Counted from the stretch's first letter, positions 29,560-39,034 are shown. The stretch is DNA of 64,000 bases from Roseiarcus sp963730555 (GCA_963730555.1 CAVSSS010000017.1:62001-126000); one strand, 5' to 3'. Made by a program: numbers and translations. Notes: generated from the sequence alone by a model not told the origin.

Positions 29560-29820
29560 ATGTCGAACGCTAAAAATCTGGATGAGATGCGAGCGTGGCT
29601 GACTGAGCGTATATCGGCCGCGCTTAAGGTGAAGAGTGGGATGGATCCCGACGCGCCATTTTCAAAGTACGGATTGCAGTCCATCGATGCCGTCATTTTG
29701 GCGATGGAAATTGAGGAACAGGTCGGCGTGGAGCTGCCTCCGACTCTGTTGTGGGAATACAACACAGTGAATGAATGCGCCTCGTATTTGGTGAACATCG
29801 GATCGGAGATGGCGGCCTGA
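29560..29820 (+). CDS. Acyl carrier protein
   Basis: 86 residues from ATG 29560, behind GGGGGTGA; a GTG at 29551 is an alternative start. A four-helix carrier with SKYGLQSIDAVILAMEIEEQ, where the Ser after LQ is the phosphopantetheine site, and VELPPTLLWEYNTVNECASY as helices II-III. It would hold the chain activated by the FAAL and oxidised by the dehydrogenase, 50 bases upstream. It plays the part of DltC in the dlt comparison. It is the last gene before a strong terminator. Confidence 0.88.
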   Translation: MSNAKNLDEMRAWLTERISAALKVKSGMDPDAPFSKYGLQSIDAVILAMEIEEQVGVELPPTLLWEYNTVNECASYLVNIGSEMAA

Positions 29821-30447
29821 CTTTGGGCTGAATGCATACGGCCGTGCGGTGGGTTTGGCGAAGGCCGCGATATCTCGGCCTGCGCCGACTATCCGATCCG
29901 CTGAGCTAAGGTCCCAGGAAGCCAAAGCGCCGCTCGCCAACGGACGCTTATGACGACAGCTTGCGGCGGCGCGACCTGTCCAACGAATTGTAGAGAGGGG
30001 GCCACGCTTCCGTCCAGGGCAATATCGACCAAGTGATGAGCACAAGAACCGGTTGCATCCGAGAAGGTAGGCTGACGGTTACCGTTCGAGTCTCCGGTTA
30101 ATCGTCTTCAGGGCAAATGACTGCTGCCGAGGGCGAGGTCGCGGTGGGAGGACTAGGGGACCCGCCATAATGGCGGTTTTTTTGTTGTCCGGACGATTGC
30201 CCTCGGCCCCCCGGCCAGGAATGACCAGCAGCCGCGACTTGGGAGGAGCGCCAACAGCCGGGCCTTATCGTTTAGGAACCGGGACCGCACCCGACATCAA
30301 AGCGATCCGTTGGGATTTCTTGGCTCGTGGCTCTACTAGACCGCCCCTCCGGCGGCTCACGACGCCTCATTGGTCGCCGCGCCCTATTGTCTGTGGGCCA
30401 AACGCGCGCCCGGCTCGATGCAGGTATGGGTGGCGAGCTTGATAGCT
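29821..30447. other. Intergenic region between acyl carrier gene and IS630
   Basis: About 630 bp with no convincing gene. It contains the terminator at 30162. Two short tRNA-like strings occur (29880-29915 on the minus strand and 30070-30100 on the plus strand), but no cloverleaf can be completed. Confidence 0.4.
30162..30183 (+). terminator. Rho-independent terminator after the acyl carrier gene
   Basis: CCGCCATAATGGCGG forms a near-perfect 7-bp stem with a one-base loop and is followed directly by seven T. It ends the FAAL-ACAD-ACP operon ~340 bases past the last stop. Confidence 0.8.
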
Positions 30448-31613
30448 TATACCAAAGGTCATAGCGACTGACCGACGTGGGCCCAGTCCCGCATCCCTAT
30501 GGATGTGATCCTGTCTGGGTCTGCGGTGAGCTTTCGCCAAGCGTCGCAGGCGGCGTCGATGATGGCGTCGTAGTTTTCGAAGACGGTGTTTGCGAGCCAG
30601 TTCTGGCGAAGATACTGCCGGACGTTCTCGACCGGGTTCAGTTCCGGCGCGCGGGAGGGCAGGAAGATCGGCGTGATGTTTTCGGGCACGTCGAGCTTTC
30701 CCGTGATGTGCCATCCGGCGCGGTCGAGCAGCAGCACGGCATGGGCGCCGTCGGCGACATTGCGCGAGATTTCGTCGAGATGAAGCTGCATCATGTGGGT
30801 GTCGGCATGAGGAAGCGCCAAAGCCGCTCCGACGCCGCGGGCCGGACAGATCGCGCCGAACAGATAGGCGTTGTCATAGCGCTGATCGGCGGGCTGTGTT
30901 GGCCGCGTTCCACGCCGTGCCCATTGGCGGACGAGGCCGTTCTTCTGGCCGATCCGGGCTTCATCCTGGAACCAGATTTCGACCGGCGTCGTCTCCGGCA
31001 GCCCTTCGAGATGGGCCTTCAGCGCGCGCGGGAAGTTTTTTTAAATCCTTCGACGATCCGCTCGTCCTGGGCCGGATGACGCGGCCGGGCGCTGATGTGC
31101 GAGAAGCCAAGCTTCTTCAGAAGCTTTCCGACATAGCGCGGATGAAAATCGACGCCGAACCTTTCGGCGATGACGCCCTTGAGGTCGATCCGCCGCCAGC
31201 GCACGACGCCGTCCCTCTCACGATTCGGACCCGCCTCGACGATCTGCGCCAACTGAGCCAGTTGCTCCGCCGACAGGCGCGGCTTTGGACCTTCGGTCAA
31301 GTTGTCGATGAGGCCCTTCGGACCAGCCGCGTTGAAGCGATGGACCCAGTCGCGCAGCGTCTCCGGTCCATGCCGCCGATCTTCGCCGCCGAGCCGCGAT
31401 CCATCCCGTCGCGAACCGCCGCCAGCGACAGAAGCCGCCGGCTCTGGTTGACGTCCTTGGAGCACCGCGCAAGCGTCCGAAGCTCCTTAGCCGAATAGTC
31501 CTCTCGCAATCTGACCGCTGATGGCATGGCGCGAATCTCCCCGCGCCAAAAGAGTCAGAAAATTCCCGCCTTGGGAATCCCCACGTGAGTCAGCCCACGG
31601 GGCCTTTGGTATA
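30448..31613 (-). mobile_element. IS630-family insertion sequence
   Basis: Both ends carry TATACCAAAGG in inverted orientation (30448-30458 and 31603-31613), with partial inverted similarity continuing inside. The terminal TA on each side is the TA target duplication of IS630. Length ~1.16 kb and one transposase region fit the family. It lies just past the acylation cassette. Confidence 0.85.
30459..31527 (-). pseudogene. IS630-family transposase, two frame changes
   Basis: The start MPSAVRLREDYSAKELRTLA and helix-turn-helix (GSAAKIGGMD-PETLRDWVHR) are followed by GVDFHPRYVGKLLKKLGFSH. The DDE part has AVLLLDRAGWHITGKLDVPE (second Asp) and LPSRAPELNPVENVRQYLRQ (Glu). The first frame change, near 31370, looks like loss of one C in ACCCGG. 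The second, at 31036-31042, lies on an A7 run on the coding strand (FKK to KNFPRALKAH); some IS630 elements use -1 slippage on such a run, so this one could be programmed. Confidence 0.8.
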
Positions 31614-31760
31614 AGAGCGCCTGGCCTGCAAGATCAGCCTCGATTCGGAGGGGCAGCGCCGTAGCGTGTCGTCAAGCGTCCGGCCTCGCAGGCCGTCATT
31701 GCGAGTCCGTCGCGCCGCTGCCTTGATCGGATACTTTTGGCGGTCAGCCCACGCCTGCGC

Positions 31761-34151
31761 TCACGGCGCAACGATACGCGCCTCAAAATCCCGCCCGCGC
31801 CAGACCTCGTCCGCTTTTCGCCGCCAGGTGAAGACGAGCTTGCCGCCCGGCGCCATTCCCGCCGTCGGCAGTTCTGCGATATGCAGGCCGATGCCAGTAT
31901 CGCTCGTCGCTACGTCTGACTGGGTCTTCCAGTCGTCGCGGGTGTAGCGGACGATCAACTCCTCGGGCAGATCGAGCCGCAGCATCTGTCCGACGGGAAG
32001 GCTGGCCGTTGGGCAATCCTCACGCCATGGGCGGCAGCGGGCGGTCCGTTTCTTGCCGAGGTAGCGGCGCATCGTATGGGGAGACATGTCGAACACTCTG
32101 CCGTCTGCGAGCGAGCGTAACAGCTTCACGTATTCCCCATGCGCCCAAACAAGGGGCATTGCCGAGCCGGTCGGCTTGCCGGGCGCGAGCTCCCTGTTGG
32201 GAATGGGCGCGGCGTCCCACACCTGCTCGGGAATGAGGCCGCCGGGACTGGTCTGCGCCTCGATCGTCGCGAGCAACGCCTCCGCCTCTTTGCGCTTCCC
32301 CGCCGCAAGCGCGTAGTGCGCCCGTTCGCCCGCCAGGAGCGGCCAGACACGGCCGATCCCAACCCCATCGAAGGGACTTCCGTCCGCCTTCTCGCCGTAG
32401 CCGTCGAGGTTATAGCGGCGCCAGCCGGGCCCCTGAGGCAGGTCGACCTTGAGCAAGCGATCGATGACCGCAATCGTGCCGAGCACGCGCGGATCGTCAG
32501 GCGCCCTCAACCCGAACCGGACAAGCGCGATCGCGTCCGTGCTGATGAGTTGATCCGCCGGGATCGCTCCGCTTCCCACCTCGTGGTTGCGCACCTGGAC
32601 CAGTCCATGAACGTCCGGGCCTCCCGTCGCAGGCAACTCGGGAGCAACCCGTATGTAATAGCCGTGGACGCCGGCTTCGCGCGCAAGCGACGTATCCTCG
32701 ACATAGATCCAGTCCTCGATCTGCTCGTTCCAGGCGTCCGCCGTGTCACGCAGCAACGCCGGAAGCGCCTCGATGTCGCAGGCTTCGGCGATCTCCGCCG
32801 CTGCGAGCAGCGACGCAATGGCGACAGCGAGCGTGAAGGGCGTATAGCCGGCATTCTCCTCCCAACGGTCTTGCTTGGTTCTGGGCCCAGTGCGCAAGAC
32901 GAAACCCGCCGCGCGCTCGACCATCGGCCAGTATTGTGGGAGGTCCGGGGGGGCAAGCGCGCCCTCGCGTCGGGCCATGTCCAAGAGCAGCATGGGGAAC
33001 GCACATTCATCGAGCTGCACGCCGCTCCAATAGGACGCGCCGTCCAGCCAATAGTTCTGCCGCCACGATCCGTCTCCCTCCTGGGTCGCCCGAAGATAAC
33101 GAAGGATTCGGCGGACCTCGCTGTGCGCGCCGCACGCGAGCAGCGCGCCAGCGGTTTCGCAAAGATCGCGGGGCCAGACTAGGTGGTAGCCCCCCATGTC
33201 GTCATCGCCCTTGCTAAAGCCCCACGGAATAGACAAGCTGGCGATGAAGCCTCCTGGGAATGTCGGCGCCTCATGGACGCGAAGGATGTTGGCGCTCACG
33301 CGATAGATGTTCTGGCCATGAGCATGCCGCTCCATCGTGCGCAAGGGAGATTGCCAAGCGCGCCAGCCGGACGAATAGTCATTCAAGATTGTCTCGAACG
33401 GGCTCATGCTCGAAGTCCGCGCGTGATAGGCGGCCTCCGCAGAGGTGCGGCCAAATCCGACCGCCAGAACCGACGCGCCGTCGGCTCCCATAGCGAGCTC
33501 GGCGGACAAAGCGACATTGCCGTCGGTCGCAGTGTCGTACTGGTCGATCAACCGCCCATGGTTGCGAAGCTGTCGCCATCCGTCCGAGGCGCCGACGAAG
33601 CCGACGGACCTGGCGTGGAAGGAAGGGCTTCCCAGCATCGCCAGATGCGTGCCGCCGCCGACTGCACACAGAATGTCGTGCCCCTTGTATTCGCCGCGGT
33701 GGCCGTCATTGTGCGCCCCTGCGTTGACGAGGTGCGGGGCCAGCAAGGCGAAGAGGCGTAGTCCCGTCTTGGAGGAGTCCTCAAGGCGAATGTGCAGTAC
33801 GATCGAATCGCTGCGCGGGTCCGCGACCACGCGATTGATCATGCGGAATCGTCCGCCGCGATGCGTACTGGTCAGCCGGAAAGCAGGAACCCCGTCTTCG
33901 ATCCGCTCGACGACGGTCTGGCAGTCGCGTTTGACCTCGGCGAAGAAGGTGTCCCCGTCGGTGAGGATGAACCCGAGATCACGGACGCAAGCTTGGTCAA
34001 CGCGGGGATAATAGATTTCATTGACGATGCCATGGCTGATGGTGAACCACACCCGGCTGCCTTGGCTGAGCGCGGCGCCGACCCCGTCTTTGGCGCTTGA
34101 CGTCCATCGAGGTGGAATTCCCGGCCACCCTGGCGCTTCGACCATGTCCAC
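31761..34151 (-). CDS. Glycoside hydrolase family 15 (glucoamylase-like)
   Basis: 796 residues, intact and full length. The N-terminal beta-sandwich (~1-270) includes GSRVWFTISHGIVNEIYYPR. The alpha/alpha barrel (~290-690) has WGFSKGDDDMGGYHLVWPRD, and YWSGVQLDECAFP with the general-acid Glu near residue 380. GGLIPEQVWDAAPI carries the catalytic base Glu near 640. Such enzymes release glucose from alpha-glucans or oligosaccharides. No signal peptide is evident, so it probably acts on intracellular glucan. It is divergent from the carbonic anhydrase gene, with 190 bp between starts. Confidence 0.9.
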   Translation of the reverse strand: MDMVEAPGWPGIPPRWTSSAKDGVGAALSQGSRVWFTISHGIVNEIYYPRVDQACVRDLGFILTDGDTFFAEVKRDCQTVVERIEDGVPAFRLTSTHRGGRFRMINRVVADPRSDSIVLHIRLEDSSKTGLRLFALLAPHLVNAGAHNDGHRGEYKGHDILCAVGGGTHLAMLGSPSFHARSVGFVGASDGWRQLRNHGRLIDQYDTATDGNVALSAELAMGADGASVLAVGFGRTSAEAAYHARTSSMSPFETILNDYSSGWRAWQSPLRTMERHAHGQNIYRVSANILRVHEAPTFPGGFIASLSIPWGFSKGDDDMGGYHLVWPRDLCETAGALLACGAHSEVRRILRYLRATQEGDGSWRQNYWLDGASYWSGVQLDECAFPMLLLDMARREGALAPPDLPQYWPMVERAAGFVLRTGPRTKQDRWEENAGYTPFTLAVAIASLLAAAEIAEACDIEALPALLRDTADAWNEQIEDWIYVEDTSLAREAGVHGYYIRVAPELPATGGPDVHGLVQVRNHEVGSGAIPADQLISTDAIALVRFGLRAPDDPRVLGTIAVIDRLLKVDLPQGPGWRRYNLDGYGEKADGSPFDGVGIGRVWPLLAGERAHYALAAGKRKEAEALLATIEAQTSPGGLIPEQVWDAAPIPNRELAPGKPTGSAMPLVWAHGEYVKLLRSLADGRVFDMSPHTMRRYLGKKRTARCRPWREDCPTASLPVGQMLRLDLPEELIVRYTRDDWKTQSDVATSDTGIGLHIAELPTAGMAPGGKLVFTWRRKADEVWRGRDFEARIVAP

Positions 34152-34343
34152 CCCTCAGAAGCGCCCTTGGCGCCGTCACCCGCTCCGAAAGCGCGAACAC
34201 GGCCTAAATATCCACGACGCCATCGTCCGACAGATAGAACATCGTCGTGCTTCGGATTTTTTGGTGTTAACATCACGTGCGCTCGCTTTCAAACGAGCTG
34301 ACGGGGCGCTTATCTCCACAGTATACTCGAAGCGGAGACAGTG

Positions 34344-34847
34344 ATGAGCCTTATTGATCAGGCCATGAAGGCCAATGAGCAATTCGCGAAGAAGTACGAT
34401 CCGAAGCTAGGTGGACACCCGCAGCCCAAGATCGCGATCGTGACCTGCATGGACCCGCGGCTCTCGGACCTCGAGGGGATCCTGGGATTGAAGACGGCGG
34501 ACATGGACGTCATCCGCACTGGCGGCCCGGCCGTCACCGACGACGTGCTGGGAGAACTTGTTGTTTCCACGCGGGTCTTGGGGAGCAAGGAGATCATGCT
34601 TCTCAACCACACGGGCTGCGGGTTCACAACCTTTACCGACAAAGAGCTGAACGACAAGCTCGCCCGAGAAACGGGTGACGCCACGCCGGTCCCGATGCGC
34701 TTGTTTTCCTTCAAGGACCCCGAGGAGAACACTCGCGCTCAGATCGCGAAGGTCCGGTCGCATCCATGGATTGCCAAGGATGTGCCCGTTCGAGGCTTCA
34801 TTTTCGACGTGGACACAGGTCGGTTGCGAGAAGTCAAGCATAGATGA
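34344..34847 (+). CDS. Beta-class carbonic anhydrase (Cab-like)
   Basis: 167 residues, intact. IAIVTCMDPRLSDLEGIL gives the first zinc Cys and the Asp-Arg dyad, and IMLLNHTGCGFTTF the zinc His and second Cys. Short beta-CAs of this type interconvert CO2 and bicarbonate in the cytoplasm. ATG 34344 is chosen over the GTG at 34341 because AGCGGAGAC lies at proper distance. It is convergent with a second, unlike carbonic anhydrase, 61 bp between stops. Confidence 0.9.
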   Translation: MSLIDQAMKANEQFAKKYDPKLGGHPQPKIAIVTCMDPRLSDLEGILGLKTADMDVIRTGGPAVTDDVLGELVVSTRVLGSKEIMLLNHTGCGFTTFTDKELNDKLARETGDATPVPMRLFSFKDPEENTRAQIAKVRSHPWIAKDVPVRGFIFDVDTGRLREVKHR

Positions 34848-34908
34848 TTGGCGCAACATCGCGCCGCTGCACGCACTCATCCACACCGCGATCTATGCAG
34901 GCGCCGAT

Positions 34909-35490
34909 CTACGCAGGAATGTCCCGCACCACCTCGGTCAACTTGCCGGAACTGATCTCGTAGAAGAAGCCGTACAGCTTGACACGTTTCGGCACTGCCG
35001 GGCTCTCGCGAAGCAGCTTGACGTCATACTTGAGCAACTCCTCGAAATCCATGATGGCAAGGCTATCGTGATCAAACATCATAGAAATATCAGCGTGATG
35101 ATGATCGTGGAACTCCTCGATGAGGAGCTCGGGCGTCAGAGTCGTTGTGCCGCAGAACGAATGGTGAACCACAACGACATTCTGAACGCTGAATATATAG
35201 TCCATGGCCGCTACGGACTCCAGAGCGAAGGCGGCGCGTCCACCCGTGTTGGTCTCGACAAATAGTGTCCGTGTGTGGCCAACCCGATTGCCAGATTTGT
35301 CGAGAATGTTTTCACCAGGATAGACTTCATCGCCAAAATACTTGGCGACCGCCTGTGGGATTTCATCCGCCCGAGGGTCTAAACAGGGGATCACAAGTGT
35401 CTTCATCGGGATGGCCTGGTTGGCACCCGCGAAGGCGTTCATATCGAACCCGGGTTGTTTCCTGTACTCGTATTCGCTGTACTTGCTCAT
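34909..35490 (-). CDS. Divergent beta-class carbonic anhydrase-like protein
   Basis: 193 residues from ATG 35490 (MSKYSEYEYRKQPGFDMNAF); the frame is open upstream, but that start follows GAGAAAGAAG and fits best. MKTLVIPCLDPRADEIPQAV holds Cys and Asp-Arg, and VVVVHHSFCGTTTLTPELL the His and Cys, so all zinc ligands are present. The Gly-rich loop is NTGGRAAFALESVAAMDYIF. It resembles the protein at 34344 only at motif level, so the two are not a recent duplication. Confidence 0.78.
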   Translation of the reverse strand: MSKYSEYEYRKQPGFDMNAFAGANQAIPMKTLVIPCLDPRADEIPQAVAKYFGDEVYPGENILDKSGNRVGHTRTLFVETNTGGRAAFALESVAAMDYIFSVQNVVVVHHSFCGTTTLTPELLIEEFHDHHHADISMMFDHDSLAIMDFEELLKYDVKLLRESPAVPKRVKLYGFFYEISSGKLTEVVRDIPA

Positions 35491-35869
35491 CTTCTTTCTC
35501 CACCGGCGTTTGACTGCGCGCAGATATACGAGCTCGGCGACTTGCCGATCTCGGAAAGGCATTGAGCTACAGGGCCCGGTTCGGCTCCGATTTTTGGCTT
35601 TGGGCGCGCCGGCGGGATTGTAGGATTGAGCAGAAGTTGGAGCAAACGATCCCGCTTGCTGGTCGGGGCGGCCATCGCTCAACCAAATGCCGACCGCAAC
35701 GCCTTAGTCGCGATCCGCTGGCTTAACCCCCACAGGCCGGTTGCGGAAGTCGTCGTCAATGACCGGCGCAGCGTTGACGCTCGAGATTCGCGCTGGCCCG
35801 TTACGTACTCGTCCGGTACGTTATGGATGTGCGGGGTTGTCGTTCATTTGTTCGATGACGGGGTGCGCC

Positions 35870-37357
35870 ATGAGCGAGCAGAGCAGCGGACTGACTTCAA
35901 ATCGCAAAGCCGATTCGGCGCCGATCGCACAAGAGCCTACCAGCGCCGGGACGCTCCCTGCAGAGAAGAAGGGCGCTAGGCGACGCAAGTTGTTGCTTGG
36001 AGCGGCGGGCCTTCTGATCGTGGCCGGCGCCCTTTGGTTCGGTATTCCTTGGGTCCAGACGACCCTCACCACGGTTTCGACGGATGACGCATATGTCAAC
36101 GGCCACGTCACGTTCGTCGCCGCACGCGTCAAAGGCCAGGTTTCGCGGGTCCTCGTGGACGACAACTACCGGGTGCGCAAAGGAGACCTTCTGGTCCAAC
36201 TGGACAAGGAGCCCTTTCAGATTGCCGTCGCGATCAAAAAGGCGGCCGTCGTAACGGCGACCGCAGACCTGCAAGTGGCCAAGTCCAAGGTACGCGGCAT
36301 CGAAGCGGAGGCCATGAGCCGACGCCGGGCGCTGGAGCACGCCATTGAGAACGTCGACGACCAGGTCGCCCTGCTGCGCGCCAAGGTTGCCGGCGTCGAC
36401 AAGAGCAAAGCCGAGCTCGCGCTCGCTCAGGTCGACTTCGACCGGGCCGCGAAATTGGTGGTGACGAACGATACTCCAAAATCGGAGTACGACCGGCGGC
36501 AGGCCATCTTGTTGTCGGCCCGCGCGGATGTTGTCGCGTCGCTTGCCGATGTCCGTCAAATCCGCGCCTCTTTAGGATTGCCGCCGGCGTCGGACGAAGC
36601 AGATCTCGGCCAGGTTCCGCCCAATCTCGATCAGACCTTTTCGTCTGTGCTCCAGGCGCAAGCGGCGATGGTTCAGAGTGCCGCGCAACTCGGCGTCATC
36701 CATTCGTTCGACGAGGGGCCACGCGCCATGGTCGAGGCGTTCGAAAAGGAAGGCGACGTCAACACCACCTTCGATCGGCTGGCGGCCAACGCGCCGGACG
36801 TCAAGCAGGCCGAAGCCAAGCTCGAGGTCGCCAACCGCGATGTCGACCAGGCGGAGCTTGATCTCCGCTACTGCGACGTCTTCGCGGAGATCGACGGCGT
36901 CATTACGCGGCGCAACGTCAATCCGGGCGACAACATCCAGGTTGGCCAGGCTCTCATGGCGATCCGCTCGCTCGATGAGATCTGGGTTGACGCCAATTTC
37001 AAGGAGACGCAGCTGGGCGATTTGCGTATCGGCCAGCCGGTCGATCTCTATGTCGACATGTATGGCGACCGCCATGTGTTCAAGGGGCGCATTTCCGGCT
37101 TCACCGAGGGGACCGGATCGACGCTCGCGCTGCTGCCGGCGGAGAACGCCACCGGCAACTTCATCAAGGTAGTGCAGCGACTGCCTGTTCGCATCGACCT
37201 CCAGAACTACGATCCGGACAAGAGCCCGCTGTTTGTCGGCACGTCGGTCGTCCCCTACGTCCTCTTCAAAGAGCCGCCCACCGGACCCGACGCGGGAAAG
37301 TTCCTGCAGACCTCTGTTCCTGATACGACTGCAAACCCGCCGGGCGCGAAGAAGTGA
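35870..37357 (+). CDS. emrA: EmrA-type membrane fusion protein (HlyD family)
   Basis: 495 residues from ATG 35870, intact. One N-terminal membrane segment (RKLLLGAAGLLIVAGALWFG) is followed by a lipoyl-like half (VSTDDAYVNGHVTFVAARVK, GQVSRVLVDDNYRVRKGDLL), a long coiled-coil region (~110-340), and the second half (LRYCDVFAEIDGVITRRNVN, PGDNIQVGQALMAIRS). It bridges the inner-membrane exporter to an outer-membrane channel. Its stop overlaps the GTG of emrB (GTGA). No TolC-type gene is present. Confidence 0.9.
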   Translation: MSEQSSGLTSNRKADSAPIAQEPTSAGTLPAEKKGARRRKLLLGAAGLLIVAGALWFGIPWVQTTLTTVSTDDAYVNGHVTFVAARVKGQVSRVLVDDNYRVRKGDLLVQLDKEPFQIAVAIKKAAVVTATADLQVAKSKVRGIEAEAMSRRRALEHAIENVDDQVALLRAKVAGVDKSKAELALAQVDFDRAAKLVVTNDTPKSEYDRRQAILLSARADVVASLADVRQIRASLGLPPASDEADLGQVPPNLDQTFSSVLQAQAAMVQSAAQLGVIHSFDEGPRAMVEAFEKEGDVNTTFDRLAANAPDVKQAEAKLEVANRDVDQAELDLRYCDVFAEIDGVITRRNVNPGDNIQVGQALMAIRSLDEIWVDANFKETQLGDLRIGQPVDLYVDMYGDRHVFKGRISGFTEGTGSTLALLPAENATGNFIKVVQRLPVRIDLQNYDPDKSPLFVGTSVVPYVLFKEPPTGPDAGKFLQTSVPDTTANPPGAKK

Positions 37358-38961
37358 CAGCCGCGGCGCTTTCGCCCGCGAGACCTCAGGTTGCGCGGAG
37401 CCCGTGGCTGGTAGCCGCGATCGTCGTGGTGCCGGCGTTCATGGAGGTGCTCGACACGACCATCGTGCTGGTGGCGCTGCGCTACATCGCGGGGGGCCTG
37501 TCGGCCGCCGCCGATGACGCCGAGTGGGTCATCACCAGCTACCTCGCCGCCAACGCCTTCATCCTGCCGATTACCGGCTGGTTGAGCGCACATCTCGGTC
37601 GCCGCAACTACTTCCTGGCGTCGATTGCAATCTTCACTCTTAGCTCCTTGATGTGCGAACTCGCCGGCAGTCTCGGTCAATTGATCCTGTTCCGCGTCAT
37701 CCAGGGTCTCGCGGGGGGCGGTCTGCAACCCGGCAGTCAGGGGATATTGCTCGACGCCTTCCCGCGGGAAAAGCAAGGCATAGCCATGACGCTGTTCGGC
37801 TTTGCTGTGCTGATCGCGCCCATAGTCGGTCCGACCTTGGGCGGTTGGCTAACGGACACTTACAATTGGCGCTGGTGCTTTTTGATCAACCTGCCCGTCG
37901 GCATCCTGGCGCTCATCGGTTGTTATTTTCTACTTGACGATCCGGATTATCTCGTCGCCCAGCGTGCGGAGCTGAAGAAGGAGCCGTTCCATTTTGACGC
38001 GATCGGCTTGTCGCTTCTCGCCATCGTCATAGTCTCGTGGGAAGTGATGCTGAGCAAGGGCCAGGAGTGGGACTGGCTGGGGGATCCATTCTGGCGTGTC
38101 CAGACGCTCGTCATTTCATTGGTGGTGGGTCTGGTTGCGTTGATCTTCTGGGAGCTGCGTCACAAGAACCCAGTGGTCAATTTCCGCGCGTTGGGCGAAC
38201 GCAACTTTGCCGCCTGCTGCATCATCATATTCTGCGCTTACCTTGCGCTCTTTATGGGCACCAAGTCATTGCTCGGGCTCTTACAAACTCTGTTTGGTTA
38301 TGATGCGCTGAAGACTGGGTTGGTGATGTCGCCTTCCGGAATCTTCGCCGTCTTGGCGATGCCGATCGTCGGCCGCCTGATTGGCCTCAAGGTGGATGCG
38401 AGATGGCTGATCGCCACGGGCCTTCTGCTCATGACCGCGGGAAACTATTGGATGTCGCAACTCAACCTCGACATCAGCCCAAGCCAGGTTGTTTGGCCTC
38501 GTGTGCTTCTGGTTGCGGGGCTCTCGGTATGTTTTGCTCCCGCAAACGTAGCCGCTTACCTCTATACGCCGCTTGCGTTGCGCGGCGCCGCCATCGGCTT
38601 ATTCAGTCTCTTGCGCAATGAGGGGGGCAGCGTCGGGGTGTCGTTGTCCCAGACCTTCCAAGAGCGGCGCGATCAGTTTCACGTCCTGCGGCTTGGCGAG
38701 TACCTTGATCCCTTCAACCCAGCCGTCAGCAGCTTTCTCGCGCGGGCTCAGGCGTTCTTCTTTCAACAAAATGGCGATCCGGTCGCCTCCCAGCAACTGG
38801 CTGTGCAGCAACTCGACAACCTGCGTCAGCAGCAAGCCTCTTCGCTCGCTTATTTCGACACCTTTTGGATGGCGGCTGTATTGACGTTTGTGGTCACGTT
38901 CGCGGTATTGTTTATGAAGCGTTCGGTGGCTGAGAAGGGCGGTCCTGTAAGTACAGAATGA
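37354..38961 (+). CDS. emrB: EmrB/QacA-type MFS exporter (DHA2, 14 membrane segments)
   Basis: 535 residues, starting at GTG and intact. VVVPAFMEVLDTTIVLVALR is the DHA2 signature in helix 1. ITGWLSAHLGRRNYFLASIA is motif A, and VLIAPIVGPTLGGWLTDTYN with WRWCFLINLPVGILALIG is motif C of drug/proton antiporters. About 14 hydrophobic segments can be counted, the last near ALTFVVTFAVLFMKR. It exports hydrophobic drugs or fatty acids with its partner EmrA. Confidence 0.91.
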   Translation: MTAAALSPARPQVARSPWLVAAIVVVPAFMEVLDTTIVLVALRYIAGGLSAAADDAEWVITSYLAANAFILPITGWLSAHLGRRNYFLASIAIFTLSSLMCELAGSLGQLILFRVIQGLAGGGLQPGSQGILLDAFPREKQGIAMTLFGFAVLIAPIVGPTLGGWLTDTYNWRWCFLINLPVGILALIGCYFLLDDPDYLVAQRAELKKEPFHFDAIGLSLLAIVIVSWEVMLSKGQEWDWLGDPFWRVQTLVISLVVGLVALIFWELRHKNPVVNFRALGERNFAACCIIIFCAYLALFMGTKSLLGLLQTLFGYDALKTGLVMSPSGIFAVLAMPIVGRLIGLKVDARWLIATGLLLMTAGNYWMSQLNLDISPSQVVWPRVLLVAGLSVCFAPANVAAYLYTPLALRGAAIGLFSLLRNEGGSVGVSLSQTFQERRDQFHVLRLGEYLDPFNPAVSSFLARAQAFFFQQNGDPVASQQLAVQQLDNLRQQQASSLAYFDTFWMAAVLTFVVTFAVLFMKRSVAEKGGPVSTE

Positions 38962-39034
38962 TTGGCTCATGACATCGAGCCTGGCCGCTGCGGGCCGACT
39001 TCGATGGTGGTCGATCAGTCATTCGCCGCGCCCT

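Noticed and set aside
29880..29915. tRNA-like string on the minus strand (ACCTTAGCTCAGCGGATC)
   Set aside because: It resembles the 5' part of a tRNA, but the D-stem does not close and no anticodon or T-arm follows on that strand.
30064..30105. T-arm-like GTTCGAGTC flanked by short complementary bases
   Set aside because: No acceptor stem or other arms can be assembled around it; isolated match.
31670..31720. REP-like CGTCATTGCGAG motif
   Set aside because: Only one copy was noticed in the window, so a repeat family cannot be claimed.
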